A stretch of DNA of 53,581 nt from an uncultured Francisellaceae bacterium (GTDB taxonomy: Bacteria; Pseudomonadota; Gammaproteobacteria; UBA6186; Azoamicaceae). Below are positions 45,870-53,581 of the stretch, piece by piece (the stretch's first letter is position 1; the number at the start of each line of letters is the position of its first letter). The stretch lies in NCBI GenBank assembly GCA_945956915.1, contig CAMFJH010000015.1, positions 1 through 53,581 on the forward strand, in the 5' to 3' direction. The translations under genes were made by a program, and so were the position numbers. The notes beneath the pieces were generated by a model, which had not been told where the DNA came from, did not search any database, and worked only from the letters and a program-made list of their open reading frames with translations.

Positions 45870-47636
45870 TCACCTTAATCGATTGCGTCTCGAAATTGAA
45901 TTAGCTAATTGAATGGGCGGTGGTATGCGATTTTCTTTCGTGAATTCATCTGTTGTTTTGCTGCCAGGATAAGGTTTTCCGGCTTTGACTATTAAGAAAT
46001 TTTGCATACCTTGGCATACTTTTTCAAAGAGTTCTGCTTGGGAATGGCCTTCTAATTGATTCGGATCGTTCAAAATAGTCAGAGGAAACCTATGTTTTTG
46101 TAATTCACGGTTTAAAATACACACAGCTGTTCGGTTATTTCCATCGATATAAGGATGAAATCGTGCATAATCTGATGCAAGTTTAATAATGCATTGAAGT
46201 TGTTTTGTTCGGTCGTTGGCCTTAATGACGACATCCATGTTTTTGTGATATTCCTCAATGATTATTTTTATTGTTGCAATTGCTTGTTCTTCATTTTCGC
46301 AGTTATAATTAGAAAACGTTGCAATGACATCAGCGGGATCAAAATTCTCATTCTTAAAAGTAGTTCGATTTTTTAAACCGTACCAGCTATTGTATGGCTC
46401 TTTCGTTATTTCGAGAAATCCTTGATAGGTTAACGAGCCAACAGTATTGTCGCCTATTAATGCGGGCAAACCATTTGTTAATTCTTTAACAGCTGGCAAA
46501 CCATGTAACATGTTATTGCTCGATATATTCGATATGTTCGATGGAGTCCTAAAATTGGATCCGCCTTTTTCTAAGTGTCCAGTTGCAATTTGATGAATTT
46601 CATCTGTAAGTTCATAACTTAATTTTTCTGTTTCTAAGTTTTCTCTAGCGTATACGAAAGCATCATACATTTTTTGAATGCAATGACGTTCTCGGTTTTC
46701 GTATCCGCGCCAGCCATGTTCTCTGCTGGAAACTTGTCGTACACCATCAATGAAAAGTCTCCAATATTCAATTTCAGGGAAATCATTCATGGGTGATGTT
46801 GTTTGCGGTTCAAATAAAAGCTTAAGTTCAATATCTGAAAATGATTTCGTTTCTGTAGGCGTAATGTTTTTATGCAATGCTTCCGAAAATTCATGTATAG
46901 CCCGATAAAAGTTCTCTGCTTGATTTATAGGCGCGCTAAGTGCAGCCAAGTGCAGCATAAACAGGGTGTCTTGAGGAATTTTTATTCCATTTTTCGTAAG
47001 TAAGTTAAGACATTCTCTAAATGCGGACGCATTTGCTATTAAGTATTTTAAGTATTTTAAGTCTACGTTTTTACTAAAAAACAGCAACTGTATAAATTTT
47101 TCTGACCCCAACAATTCGTACAGGATTATGGGCAAATTTTGTGGCGATATCCATTCCTGGATCAGCTGAAAAATTTTTTTATCAAGTAATTGTTTCTGAC
47201 TTACTTCAAGTAATGCTCGACCTGTATTGAATAAATTACTTGAATTATCGGATCCACCGAATTCCATGCCAACCCGCTTCAACCAAAAACTTAAAGCATC
47301 ATCCATGGTTTTTGATATGGCTCCTGATATTGGATTGCTAAATAACAGCTCTTCTTCTAATAAATTAGATCTTTTGTCAATAACTGATAAGTTACATTTT
47401 TTTTTAATAAGTTTTATAATAATCTCTAATGCATCATATTCTACGGCTGCTGTTAAAATCGAATCGGATTCATTAAAAGGCTCTTTTAGAACAATCTTGT
47501 CTATTACTGTTTTATCTAGTGGTTCTATTGCCTCAAGGGCTTGTTTTGTATTCCCACCTCTAATTTGATCAATAATAGGCTGAATAGCATCAATTTCAGC
47601 CTCTGTTGCTTGCATTGCAGGATCAAATTTCGGCAT
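45870..47636 (-). CDS. ankyrin-like plus Fic-domain protein
   Basis: 588 residues. Residues about 58-91 (SDSILTAAVEYDALEIIIKL onward) read like one degenerate ankyrin repeat. A long helical middle lacks a recognised domain. Near the C-terminus is H494-PYIDGNNR502, a Fic motif with GNNR in place of GNGR and no second Arg. This resembles Legionella ankyrin/Fic effectors such as AnkX in its parts, but homology is not shown. The C-terminus is basic (SRRNRLR). It converges on tmRNA. Adenylylation, phosphocholination or loss of activity are all possible. Confidence 0.78.
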   Translation of the reverse strand: MPKFDPAMQATEAEIDAIQPIIDQIRGGNTKQALEAIEPLDKTVIDKIVLKEPFNESDSILTAAVEYDALEIIIKLIKKKCNLSVIDKRSNLLEEELLFSNPISGAISKTMDDALSFWLKRVGMEFGGSDNSSNLFNTGRALLEVSQKQLLDKKIFQLIQEWISPQNLPIILYELLGSEKFIQLLFFSKNVDLKYLKYLIANASAFRECLNLLTKNGIKIPQDTLFMLHLAALSAPINQAENFYRAIHEFSEALHKNITPTETKSFSDIELKLLFEPQTTSPMNDFPEIEYWRLFIDGVRQVSSREHGWRGYENRERHCIQKMYDAFVYARENLETEKLSYELTDEIHQIATGHLEKGGSNFRTPSNISNISSNNMLHGLPAVKELTNGLPALIGDNTVGSLTYQGFLEITKEPYNSWYGLKNRTTFKNENFDPADVIATFSNYNCENEEQAIATIKIIIEEYHKNMDVVIKANDRTKQLQCIIKLASDYARFHPYIDGNNRTAVCILNRELQKHRFPLTILNDPNQLEGHSQAELFEKVCQGMQNFLIVKAGKPYPGSKTTDEFTKENRIPPPIQLANSISRRNRLR

Positions 47637-47732
47637 CGGGTCCTCCAGTTACCTAAGCTTTAATATAGATAAAAGTTATCAAAAAGACAAATTTAAATAA
47701 GTGCAAATACACCTGTTTGAGAAAAGGCGAAC

Positions 47733-48757
47733 ATGACCGGTATTTTATTGCCATTTTTAGGGCTTTTTGTTATTAAATTACATAAAGGGGATGTGCAAGC
47801 ATTTTTCAAAGAAGCTGGACCTGTAGCAGGATTTATTCTTCCTCTTTTTACGCTCTCCTTATTAGGTGCTTTTGGTATTATTCCGCGCTGTATTACAGTT
47901 GCTTTTGGTGGAGTCAATACATTGTTTCCTAATTTATCTTTACTGGAATTTAGTATTGTATTTTGTCTTGTAACCTTTGTGCTATGTTTAAAAGATACGT
48001 TCATGGTAAGAATTATTGGGACATGGATAAGCCCTATTTTACTGGGCTCACTGGTAATTTTAATCATTACAGGCATCATTCAAGCACCTATAATTGGACC
48101 ATCTTCTATTAATACTAAGGAAGCATTTTCTTATGGCTTCCTTACGGGTTATCAAACCATGGACTTATTTGCAGCGTTTTTCTTCTCATCACTCGTATTT
48201 ACACAAATTCAAAATGCAATGGTGAGTAAACAGAATAGCAAAACAGATCATAAAGCTATTATAAGGTTTGCTATTAAGCCTAGTTTAGTAGGTGCAAGTT
48301 TACTTGCCATTACTTATCTTGGTTTTGTATTTCTTGGGGCTCACTATGCTGAATTAATTAGCACGGTAACACCAGAATCCATATTGCCGACGATTGCTCA
48401 TCACACCATGGGAAATATTGCCACGATTTTGATTGGCATTGCCATCCTCTTTTCCTGTTTAACTACAGCTGTAGCACTTAATAATATTTATGCACTGTAC
48501 CTCTGTGTTTTGTTTAAAGCATCGAGTAGGGGATTTCCCTTAGATTATTATGTACAACGAGTATTTCTTTTATTATATCTCTTTTAGATTTTAAAGGGAT
48601 TGCGACATTTTTAGCTCCTGTACTGGAGATGTCATATCCAGGTATTATCGTCCTCACATTATTCAGCATTATTTTCAAAAAACATCAAAATTTAAAAAAA
48701 TATAGTTTTTATGGCATAACTGTCGTGATGGTTTTCTATTGGATGCTAACAAGCTAA
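47733..48757 (+). pseudogene. branched-chain amino acid transporter (BrnQ/LIV-II) remnant
   Basis: The intact stretch (47733-48587, 284 residues) matches the middle of BrnQ, starting MTGILLPFLGLFVIKL. The usual first 45 or so residues (FALFAMFFGAGN) are missing. After about codon 265 the frame breaks: the family's next text, ISFIISLLDFKGIATFLAPV, continues in another frame (equivalent to a 1-nt deletion around 48530-48550) and ends TAA at 48757. Two defects make it a pseudogene. Confidence 0.85.
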
Positions 48758-49205
48758 TGAATCACTAAGGTTAGATGTGTGAATGAAGTATGGAACACTT
48801 GTTTCATGCTTCAGTTCATCCCATCTTATTTTTACTATTGATGTTTTCTGCAAAATGTTATATACGACTATTATTCTAATGTAGCGCAAAAAATTATTTT
48901 TGATTATTTTCCTGCCAATTTTGTAACCAGATATCAAAAGTGCTTGGTCGTATATGATATCTAGAAAAATTACCTTCCATTATCATAATTGATATATTGT
49001 GCTAGTATTTGTGTAGAGACATATTCTATATCAGAAAAAGTGAGGATGTCTTTTGTTTTTATTGATTTTCTGGGAGATCAAATGAATGCACTGGGTGCGC
49101 AAAATAAACTTATTTTAGATGAAATGCATTGTATGGAACGATTTTATCGTTCTATTGAGAAGATGGCTGCAGTAGAAGGAGTTCACTAGATAAAGGGAAT
49201 AGATC
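48758..49205. other. accessory intergenic stretch
   Basis: About 450 AT-rich bases between two pseudogenes. A short open frame at 48989-49189 ends with QMNALGAQNKLILDEMHCME and may be a gene fragment, but I recognise nothing in it and its start is poor. No hairpins or direct repeats of note. Confidence 0.35.
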
Positions 49206-49547
49206 GTGAAAAGGAAAAATAATGTTTGTTTTATTGAAAACTGTGGTGCTTTTGACACTTCTTTAGATTTTATAGATGTAAGTAAAAAAGTTATTTCATC
49301 TGTCATTAATATATCAGACTCGTTTGGAGTTTTAATTTGTGGTAGTGGTGGCATGAGTATTGCGGCGAACCGATATCCTAAAATTACAGCTGCATTATGT
49401 CATTCTTCAAAAGAAGCTATGTTAGCCCGTCAAAAATCAGATTCTAATGTTTTATGTTTAAGTGGTGATACCATAGATACAAAGATTGCAATTGAAACTT
49501 TGAGACATTTATTGCAACAAATTTTCTTCAGGAAAGAAAGAAGTTAA
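49206..49547 (+). pseudogene. ribose-5-phosphate isomerase B (RpiB-like) fragment
   Basis: 113 residues. The text GVLICGSGGMSIAANRYPKI, then AALCHSSKEAMLARQKSDSN and VLCLSGDTI matches RpiB residues about 60-125. The N-terminal 40 residues (with the DHAG motif) are missing. The CGTGIGMS loop has lost one residue. The GTG start is weak. A non-functional remnant is most likely; a diverged small isomerase is the alternative. Confidence 0.7.
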
Positions 49548-49608
49548 TTTCAAAATTTTCAGATTTACTTATCTTTTAATAAGTTAACAAGCTAAAGATC
49601 CAAGGTGA

Positions 49609-49860
49609 TTGATTGGCAAACGAAGTTTTGATTTTGCAAATATTTTTTGCAATCCTGATATTGAGACAGCAATGCAAACAGGTCAATTAATACGTCAACT
49701 AAAAGTTGTTTTTGAAGCAGCTAATTTGAATCCTAAACGTCTGTTGAAATGGATATTGGCTTACGCTGGACTTTCAGCGGCATGGTCGCTAGAGGATGGG
49801 ACAAGCTCTCATTTAGCTTTGGCTATTGCAAAGCTTTTAGCTGAAGAGATTGAACAATAA
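49609..49860 (+). pseudogene. C-terminal fragment of an APH(6)-type streptomycin/hydroxyurea kinase
   Basis: 83 residues beginning IGKRSFDFANIFCNPD, with LLKWILAYAGLSAAWSLEDG near the end. This is the C-terminus of the APH_6_hur family (PF04655), whose full length is about 260-280. Upstream, the DPKG-type sequence is broken by a frameshift and a stop (about 49595-49608), and the catalytic region is absent. Confidence 0.8.
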
Positions 49861-49909
49861 GCTTTTTATATGTTATTCTAAGTGAGCAAACAAGAATTTA
49901 GGTGTTTAG

Positions 49910-50050
49910 ATGAAGGTAAAAAATAATATTCATGTTTTGAATAAAACTCCAACAGAATTAATTTACGATATCGTTTCTGCCATCAAACCGCATGATGTAT
50001 TGGAGAAAGAACACATTGCAGAAAACAGTTATCAAAAGATATTGAACTGA
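49910..50050 (+). pseudogene. short fragment, possibly a NUDIX hydrolase N-terminus
   Basis: 46 residues starting MKVKNNIHVLNKTPTELIYD with the later AIKPHDVLEKEHIAEN. The pattern D-x-x-E-x-x-HI-A resembles the N-terminal helix of some NUDIX proteins, but the catalytic NUDIX box is absent and identification is tentative. Confidence 0.3.
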
Positions 50051-50057
50051 CAAATGA

Positions 50058-51851
50058 ATGAAAATCATTTTTAGACCCTTAGCAGAATCACATTTTCCGT
50101 TGCTATTGAAATGGCTAGAGGCATCACATGTTAAAGCTTGGTGGCCTGCTGACCCAAGCGTGCCAATCACAGATGGAGACCTGGAGGCAAAATGGTCTCC
50201 AGAATTAATCCAGGCAAAATATGGCGATTACGTCAAGGGTTATAAAGTAGAAAACGGTATTGCTAAAACGATCAAAGCCTACATTATATATGTAGACAAC
50301 GTGCCTATCGGTTACATCCAAAGTTACAATGCTTATGATTTTCTCCGCTCAGCACCATTAGCTGGTCTTCCTGCAAGTCTTGCTGCTTTTGATGTATTAA
50401 TAGGCGAAGAAAATTATTTAAAACAGGGCGTCGGTTCTCAGGCTATCGCACAGTTTTTCAAAGAATATGGCACCGCATATACTCATGTTTTTGCTGATCC
50501 AGATAATACTAACCTTGCCGCTATCAAGGCATATCAAAAAGTTGGTTTTAAAAAGAGTACAAAGCAGCCAGTTACAGGTGAGGTATGGATGATTCTCGAG
50601 CAAATAAGTCGTCCAGCTCCATTGTGTACTATCCAAAAATTAGTACATGATCGCTATTCAAATGCTAAAGCTATATTTTGGGCGGGATCCGTCTCCCAAG
50701 ATAAAGGCACAAGAACATCAGATTTGGATCTTGTCATTGTTTTTGAGGTGATACCCAATGCTTATCGTGAAGCCTTTATTTATGAGGACTGGCCGATTGA
50801 TGCGTTTATTCATGATGTAGATACATTGCACCATTTTCTTGAAGAATCTAGAACTGGAAATGGCATTTCCGGTTTGAGCCATATGATTTTGCATGGGCGA
50901 GAGGTAACAGCACCCAGTGATTTTTCAGAGAAGATTAAAGCACTTGTTAAAAATTTTTTAAATGCAGGACCCGCTATATGGGATAAAAAACAGATTGATA
51001 AAGAACGTTTTTTAATTACTGATGTACTTGACGATATACAGTATTCATCTGAGCGCGATGAACAGATGACATCCACAGCTTGGTTGCTTGAGGCTTTGGG
51101 CCAATTTTACTTTAGAAGTCAAAACAAATGGTGTGCGAGTGGTAAGTCACTTATTCGATATTTAAAAAATGACAATCCTGAGCTCGCTACAGAATTTACT
51201 AATGCGTTTTCAAGTCTTTTTCAAACAGGAGATTCTGTATCATTAGCATTACTGGTTAAAAAAATTCTAGCACCTTATGGGGGCTTATTGTGGGATGGAT
51301 TCAGTTCTAGTGCACCCACTCAATCTCAGATCGCAGATGTCATGGTTCGTCCCTTTGAACATGCCGATATTCCTATAATTGTAGAGGTCTTTAATAATGC
51401 TAATTGGCCAAAACCCACTTCAATTTTTGAAACTTATTTTCAAGAACAACTTAGTTCTTCTCGATTAGTCTGGGTTGCGTACAAAAATAAGCAACTTGCT
51501 GGATATGTGACATTGAAATGGGCATCACAATACAAACCATTTGCAAATGCCAAGATCCCTGAAATTATGGATCTAAATGTCTTACCACCTTTTCGAAAAG
51601 CCCGTATAGGCTCCTTATTACTTAACCATGCAGAGAATGCTGCTATAACAAAAAGTGATATTGTGGGATTAGGGGTTGGTTTATATGGTGGACCTGATGG
51701 AGGTTATGGCGCTGCACAAAGGCTCTATGTGGATCGAGGTTATATTCCCGATGGTAGAGGTGCGACATACGATTATCAGGATGCGATTCCTGGAAATAAC
51801 TATTCCCTTGATGATGATCTGCTTTTGTGGTTTACCAAAAAGTTAAAGTGA
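50058..51851 (+). CDS. GNAT acetyltransferase - nucleotidyltransferase - GNAT fusion
   Basis: 597 residues in one clean frame. Residues 1-182: AAC(6')-like acetyltransferase (LKQGVGSQAIAQFF acetyl-CoA loop; DPDNTNLAAIKAYQKVGF). Residues 190-415: nucleotidyltransferase fold with G210-S211 and S221-DL-D224, and third Asp at about 248 (PIDAF). Residues 428-597: second GNAT (MDLNVLPPFRKARIGSLLLNHA). No SD is seen before the ATG. The parts suggest antibiotic modification, perhaps of aminoglycosides; the APH remnant and the kinase beside it fit. Substrates are unproven. Confidence 0.85.
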   Translation: MKIIFRPLAESHFPLLLKWLEASHVKAWWPADPSVPITDGDLEAKWSPELIQAKYGDYVKGYKVENGIAKTIKAYIIYVDNVPIGYIQSYNAYDFLRSAPLAGLPASLAAFDVLIGEENYLKQGVGSQAIAQFFKEYGTAYTHVFADPDNTNLAAIKAYQKVGFKKSTKQPVTGEVWMILEQISRPAPLCTIQKLVHDRYSNAKAIFWAGSVSQDKGTRTSDLDLVIVFEVIPNAYREAFIYEDWPIDAFIHDVDTLHHFLEESRTGNGISGLSHMILHGREVTAPSDFSEKIKALVKNFLNAGPAIWDKKQIDKERFLITDVLDDIQYSSERDEQMTSTAWLLEALGQFYFRSQNKWCASGKSLIRYLKNDNPELATEFTNAFSSLFQTGDSVSLALLVKKILAPYGGLLWDGFSSSAPTQSQIADVMVRPFEHADIPIIVEVFNNANWPKPTSIFETYFQEQLSSSRLVWVAYKNKQLAGYVTLKWASQYKPFANAKIPEIMDLNVLPPFRKARIGSLLLNHAENAAITKSDIVGLGVGLYGGPDGGYGAAQRLYVDRGYIPDGRGATYDYQDAIPGNNYSLDDDLLLWFTKKLK

Positions 51852-52844
51852 GTTGGGATTGGTTCTGAAGGCAATATCTATAACACCATTAGGTTTAAAC
51901 ATGTCAACAAAATGATCGTACATTACTGTCCTATCCTCTCCACCTAAATTGGTTAAAAGTAATACCTGCACATATTCGGCAATATCTTCAATGATCCTTT
52001 CATGCCGATAATAGGCTAAAATTGTATTGTTAATTACATTTTTTCCATAACCTTCATAGAAGAGCCTCTCCTCGTGTAGGTTATTCCAAACATTTGCAAC
52101 ACCTCCGCCAATAAACATTAGATCCCGCTCTTTGGGGGCCATAATAGGATCATCCCAATCTACTATGTAGAGGGTGCCTTTTTCATCTATCAACACATTA
52201 CCACCATGAATATCAGCATGACATAGAACAAATTCAGGCGTTTGATCAATCATTTTGTGTGCAAGCGTTTCAGTTTGATTTACCAGATGGCGAATTACTT
52301 GCATATTTTCTCTAATAAAAGTTGATAACTTTAATGCGATCTCATCGTGGGTAATTTCACTTGCCATATCAATATAATAGGATTTTAGGAGTTCTCGCCA
52401 TTTGGAGGAATAGATTTCATGTCTGATTTTTTTTTGGAGGGATACTGGCACTTTGATTTCGTGAAGCTGCCTTAGGTTTTTTCCAAGTTTTCGCCATTGA
52501 TCGTCGCTTAGGTTGCGACTAAACCCATCTTGTCCTTCTATAAATGGATAGACGATGAGAGTAGAATTTTTAAAATATTGCTTTAACTGTCCATGGATGG
52601 TTTTGATAGGCAGAATGACCTGGATTCCATTTTCATGTAAGAGCTCAAGCATAACGATGCTGTTATCGTGACCATGACCATGTTTTAATTTGACGAAATA
52701 AGATTGGTCATATGCAGTGGCTTTATATATTGTAGCATTCATATCTGCACCTAGTGGCAGCAGCGTAAGTTTAGTAGCCGCAATTAAATAATAGGTTTCT
52801 AGACAACGAATAATCTCTTGATTTGAATAGGATTGTTTTTTCAT
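51843..52844 (-). CDS. APH(9)-like spectinomycin/aminoglycoside phosphotransferase
   Basis: 333 residues (APH(9)-Ia of Legionella is about 331). The catalytic loop CHADIHGGN (about 208-216), then IVDWDDPIMAPKERDLMFIG with Mg-binding Asp (about 229), closely follow what I recall of APH(9)-Ia, including the GGGVxNVWN and EGYG blocks. The start is the ATG at 52844 rather than a GTG at 52853, because family members begin there. It converges on the fusion gene with a 9-nt overlap. Phosphorylation of spectinomycin is inferred. Confidence 0.85.
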   Translation of the reverse strand: MKKQSYSNQEIIRCLETYYLIAATKLTLLPLGADMNATIYKATAYDQSYFVKLKHGHGHDNSIVMLELLHENGIQVILPIKTIHGQLKQYFKNSTLIVYPFIEGQDGFSRNLSDDQWRKLGKNLRQLHEIKVPVSLQKKIRHEIYSSKWRELLKSYYIDMASEITHDEIALKLSTFIRENMQVIRHLVNQTETLAHKMIDQTPEFVLCHADIHGGNVLIDEKGTLYIVDWDDPIMAPKERDLMFIGGGVANVWNNLHEERLFYEGYGKNVINNTILAYYRHERIIEDIAEYVQVLLLTNLGGEDRTVMYDHFVDMFKPNGVIDIAFRTNPNSL

Positions 52845-52967
52845 AAGAATCACAGTGTAATTGTCATCCCTTTGGTGAGCAGTTTTTTTCTAACAAAACC
52901 CATTGAATTTTCCGTTTGGTTAACAGATTCATATGGAATATCTAGAAGCAAGTTGGGTCGAATACTG

Positions 52968-53138
52968 TCAATTGTATTGTACCTGAAGTTTAAATTGTGC
53001 TGTACCAATAGTACGACTAAATCTATCATTAATCAACACTTGGGTATTGACAGGCATTTGAGTGGTTAATCCGGTATTATAATTTTGTTCAGCAATACCC
53101 GGCTGCCATTTAACACCAGGTAAAGTTAAGTCTTGCAC
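52968..53138 (-). pseudogene. orphan C-terminal fragment, in frame after the exported-protein gene
   Basis: 56 codons ending TGA: VQDLTLPGVKWQPGIAEQ onward, ending GTAQFKLQVQYN. The text is protein-like, beta-rich and has no good start or SD. It is in the same frame as the exported-protein gene that stops at 53151, with only a few codons between. It could be the 3' part of a gene split by a stop, or a leftover fragment. Not recognised. Confidence 0.3.
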
Positions 53139-53150
53139 ACATATAAAAAC

Positions 53151-53417
53151 TTACTGAAGAATAGGTTTTTTCATTTCTGGGGTTTCCATAATAAGTTTTT
53201 GCAAAATGCCGAACTGATCCGGCCCTAATCCTGCTTCTTTGCAAGCATTTCTTAAGTCTTTAATTGTACGAGGATCCTGTATTTTTGCTTGCATAGGTGC
53301 ATGTATCTGGGGTAAATCAGAGAGTGAAATAATATGTGGAACAATTTGTGGTTGAACAGCAGAGCAAGCTGCGCTTGTAAGTAGTAATAAAAGCAGTGCA
53401 ATTGAAATATGTTTCAT
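53151..53417 (-). CDS. small exported protein, possible lipoprotein
   Basis: 88 residues from the ATG at 53417 (a start at 53456 would add 13 residues ahead of the signal peptide). MKHISIALLLLLLTSAACSA is a signal peptide; the Cys of TSAAC could be lipidated, although Ser at -3 is not typical. The mature part is short (KIQDPRTIKDLRNACKEAGL) with one further Cys. Not recognised. The upstream region runs off the window. Confidence 0.6.
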   Translation of the reverse strand: MKHISIALLLLLLTSAACSAVQPQIVPHIISLSDLPQIHAPMQAKIQDPRTIKDLRNACKEAGLGPDQFGILQKLIMETPEMKKPILQ

Positions 53418-53581
53418 TGTGTCGCTTTCAAGATAAGTTATAAGGCTGAGATGCAAGTGTTTCTGTTTAGACAGTGTGACTTAGAATGATGCTTTTTGCA
53501 AGATACATGCTGGTTTTATGGTATATTAGAAGTTGTCTCAAAAATACTTTTTCAACAAAATCACCACTGTTGCTAAATGCA

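Noticed and set aside
47693..48079. 128-residue minus-strand ORF over the BrnQ remnant
   Set aside because: Shadow of the pseudogene; no SD or family.

Overview
The window looks like a chromosome segment of a low-GC, host-associated gammaproteobacterium, most likely of the order Legionellales (Legionella/Coxiella/Berkiella-like). The reasons are: gammaproteobacterial gene pairs such as rlmD-relA, recN-nadK, pheT-ihfA and rplY-pth-ychF; AT-rich coding sequence; LssY-type and patatin proteins; a spectinomycin kinase resembling Legionella APH(9)-Ia; and several eukaryote-directed proteins (Fic, ankyrin-Fic, DOT1-like methyltransferase, patatin). The species cannot be fixed from the sequence alone. 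An intranuclear or amoeba-dwelling lifestyle is only an inference.

Layout. 0.1-3.1 kb: a tightly packed minus-strand cassette of EamA exporter, LysR regulator, an unannotated 50-residue peptide and an HExxH protein of the alpha-ketoglutarate-dependent peptide beta-hydroxylase type. This is the best candidate for an undescribed system (a small RiPP pathway). 3.5-7.5 kb: a secreted small protein and a housekeeping block (ychF, pth, rplY, tRNA-Gln, lolB), from which the usual ispE and prs neighbours are absent. 7.5-20.3 kb: SulP transporter, an unknown 401-residue protein with an internal duplication, mpl, an AAA/DUF4143 ATPase, a DedA-PAP2-LssY fusion, recN-nadK, infA, acylphosphatase and a class II Fic protein with a palindrome over its ribosome binding site. 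20.5-30 kb: AAA/nuclease-like protein, second EamA exporter, carbonic anhydrase, proS, an unknown protein, a Rieske-SufT-SufU trio, acpS and an APC permease.

30-45.7 kb: a mostly plus-strand run of rlmD, relA, pheT (without its EMAP-like tRNA-binding domain and without pheS beside it), ihfA, tRNA-Pro(GGG), an ABC exporter, an adenylate kinase carrying a signal peptide, a large patatin protein, murG, mrp/apbC, dcd, a DOT1-like methyltransferase and tmRNA (ssrA). 45.8-53.5 kb: an accessory region with an ankyrin-Fic protein, then decayed genes (BrnQ, RpiB, APH(6), possibly a NUDIX remnant), then a GNAT-nucleotidyltransferase-GNAT fusion and an APH(9)-like kinase, ending in a small exported protein.

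How the genes work together. Core genes cover translation (proS, pheT, infA, pth, rplY, tmRNA, two tRNAs), cell wall synthesis and recycling (murG, mpl), lipoprotein localisation (lolB), the stringent response (relA) and Fe-S handling (SufU/SufT/Rieske, Mrp). The accessory genes are of two kinds: likely host-interaction factors, and a cluster of intact and broken aminoglycoside-modifying enzymes. No insertion sequence, prophage or CRISPR array was seen.
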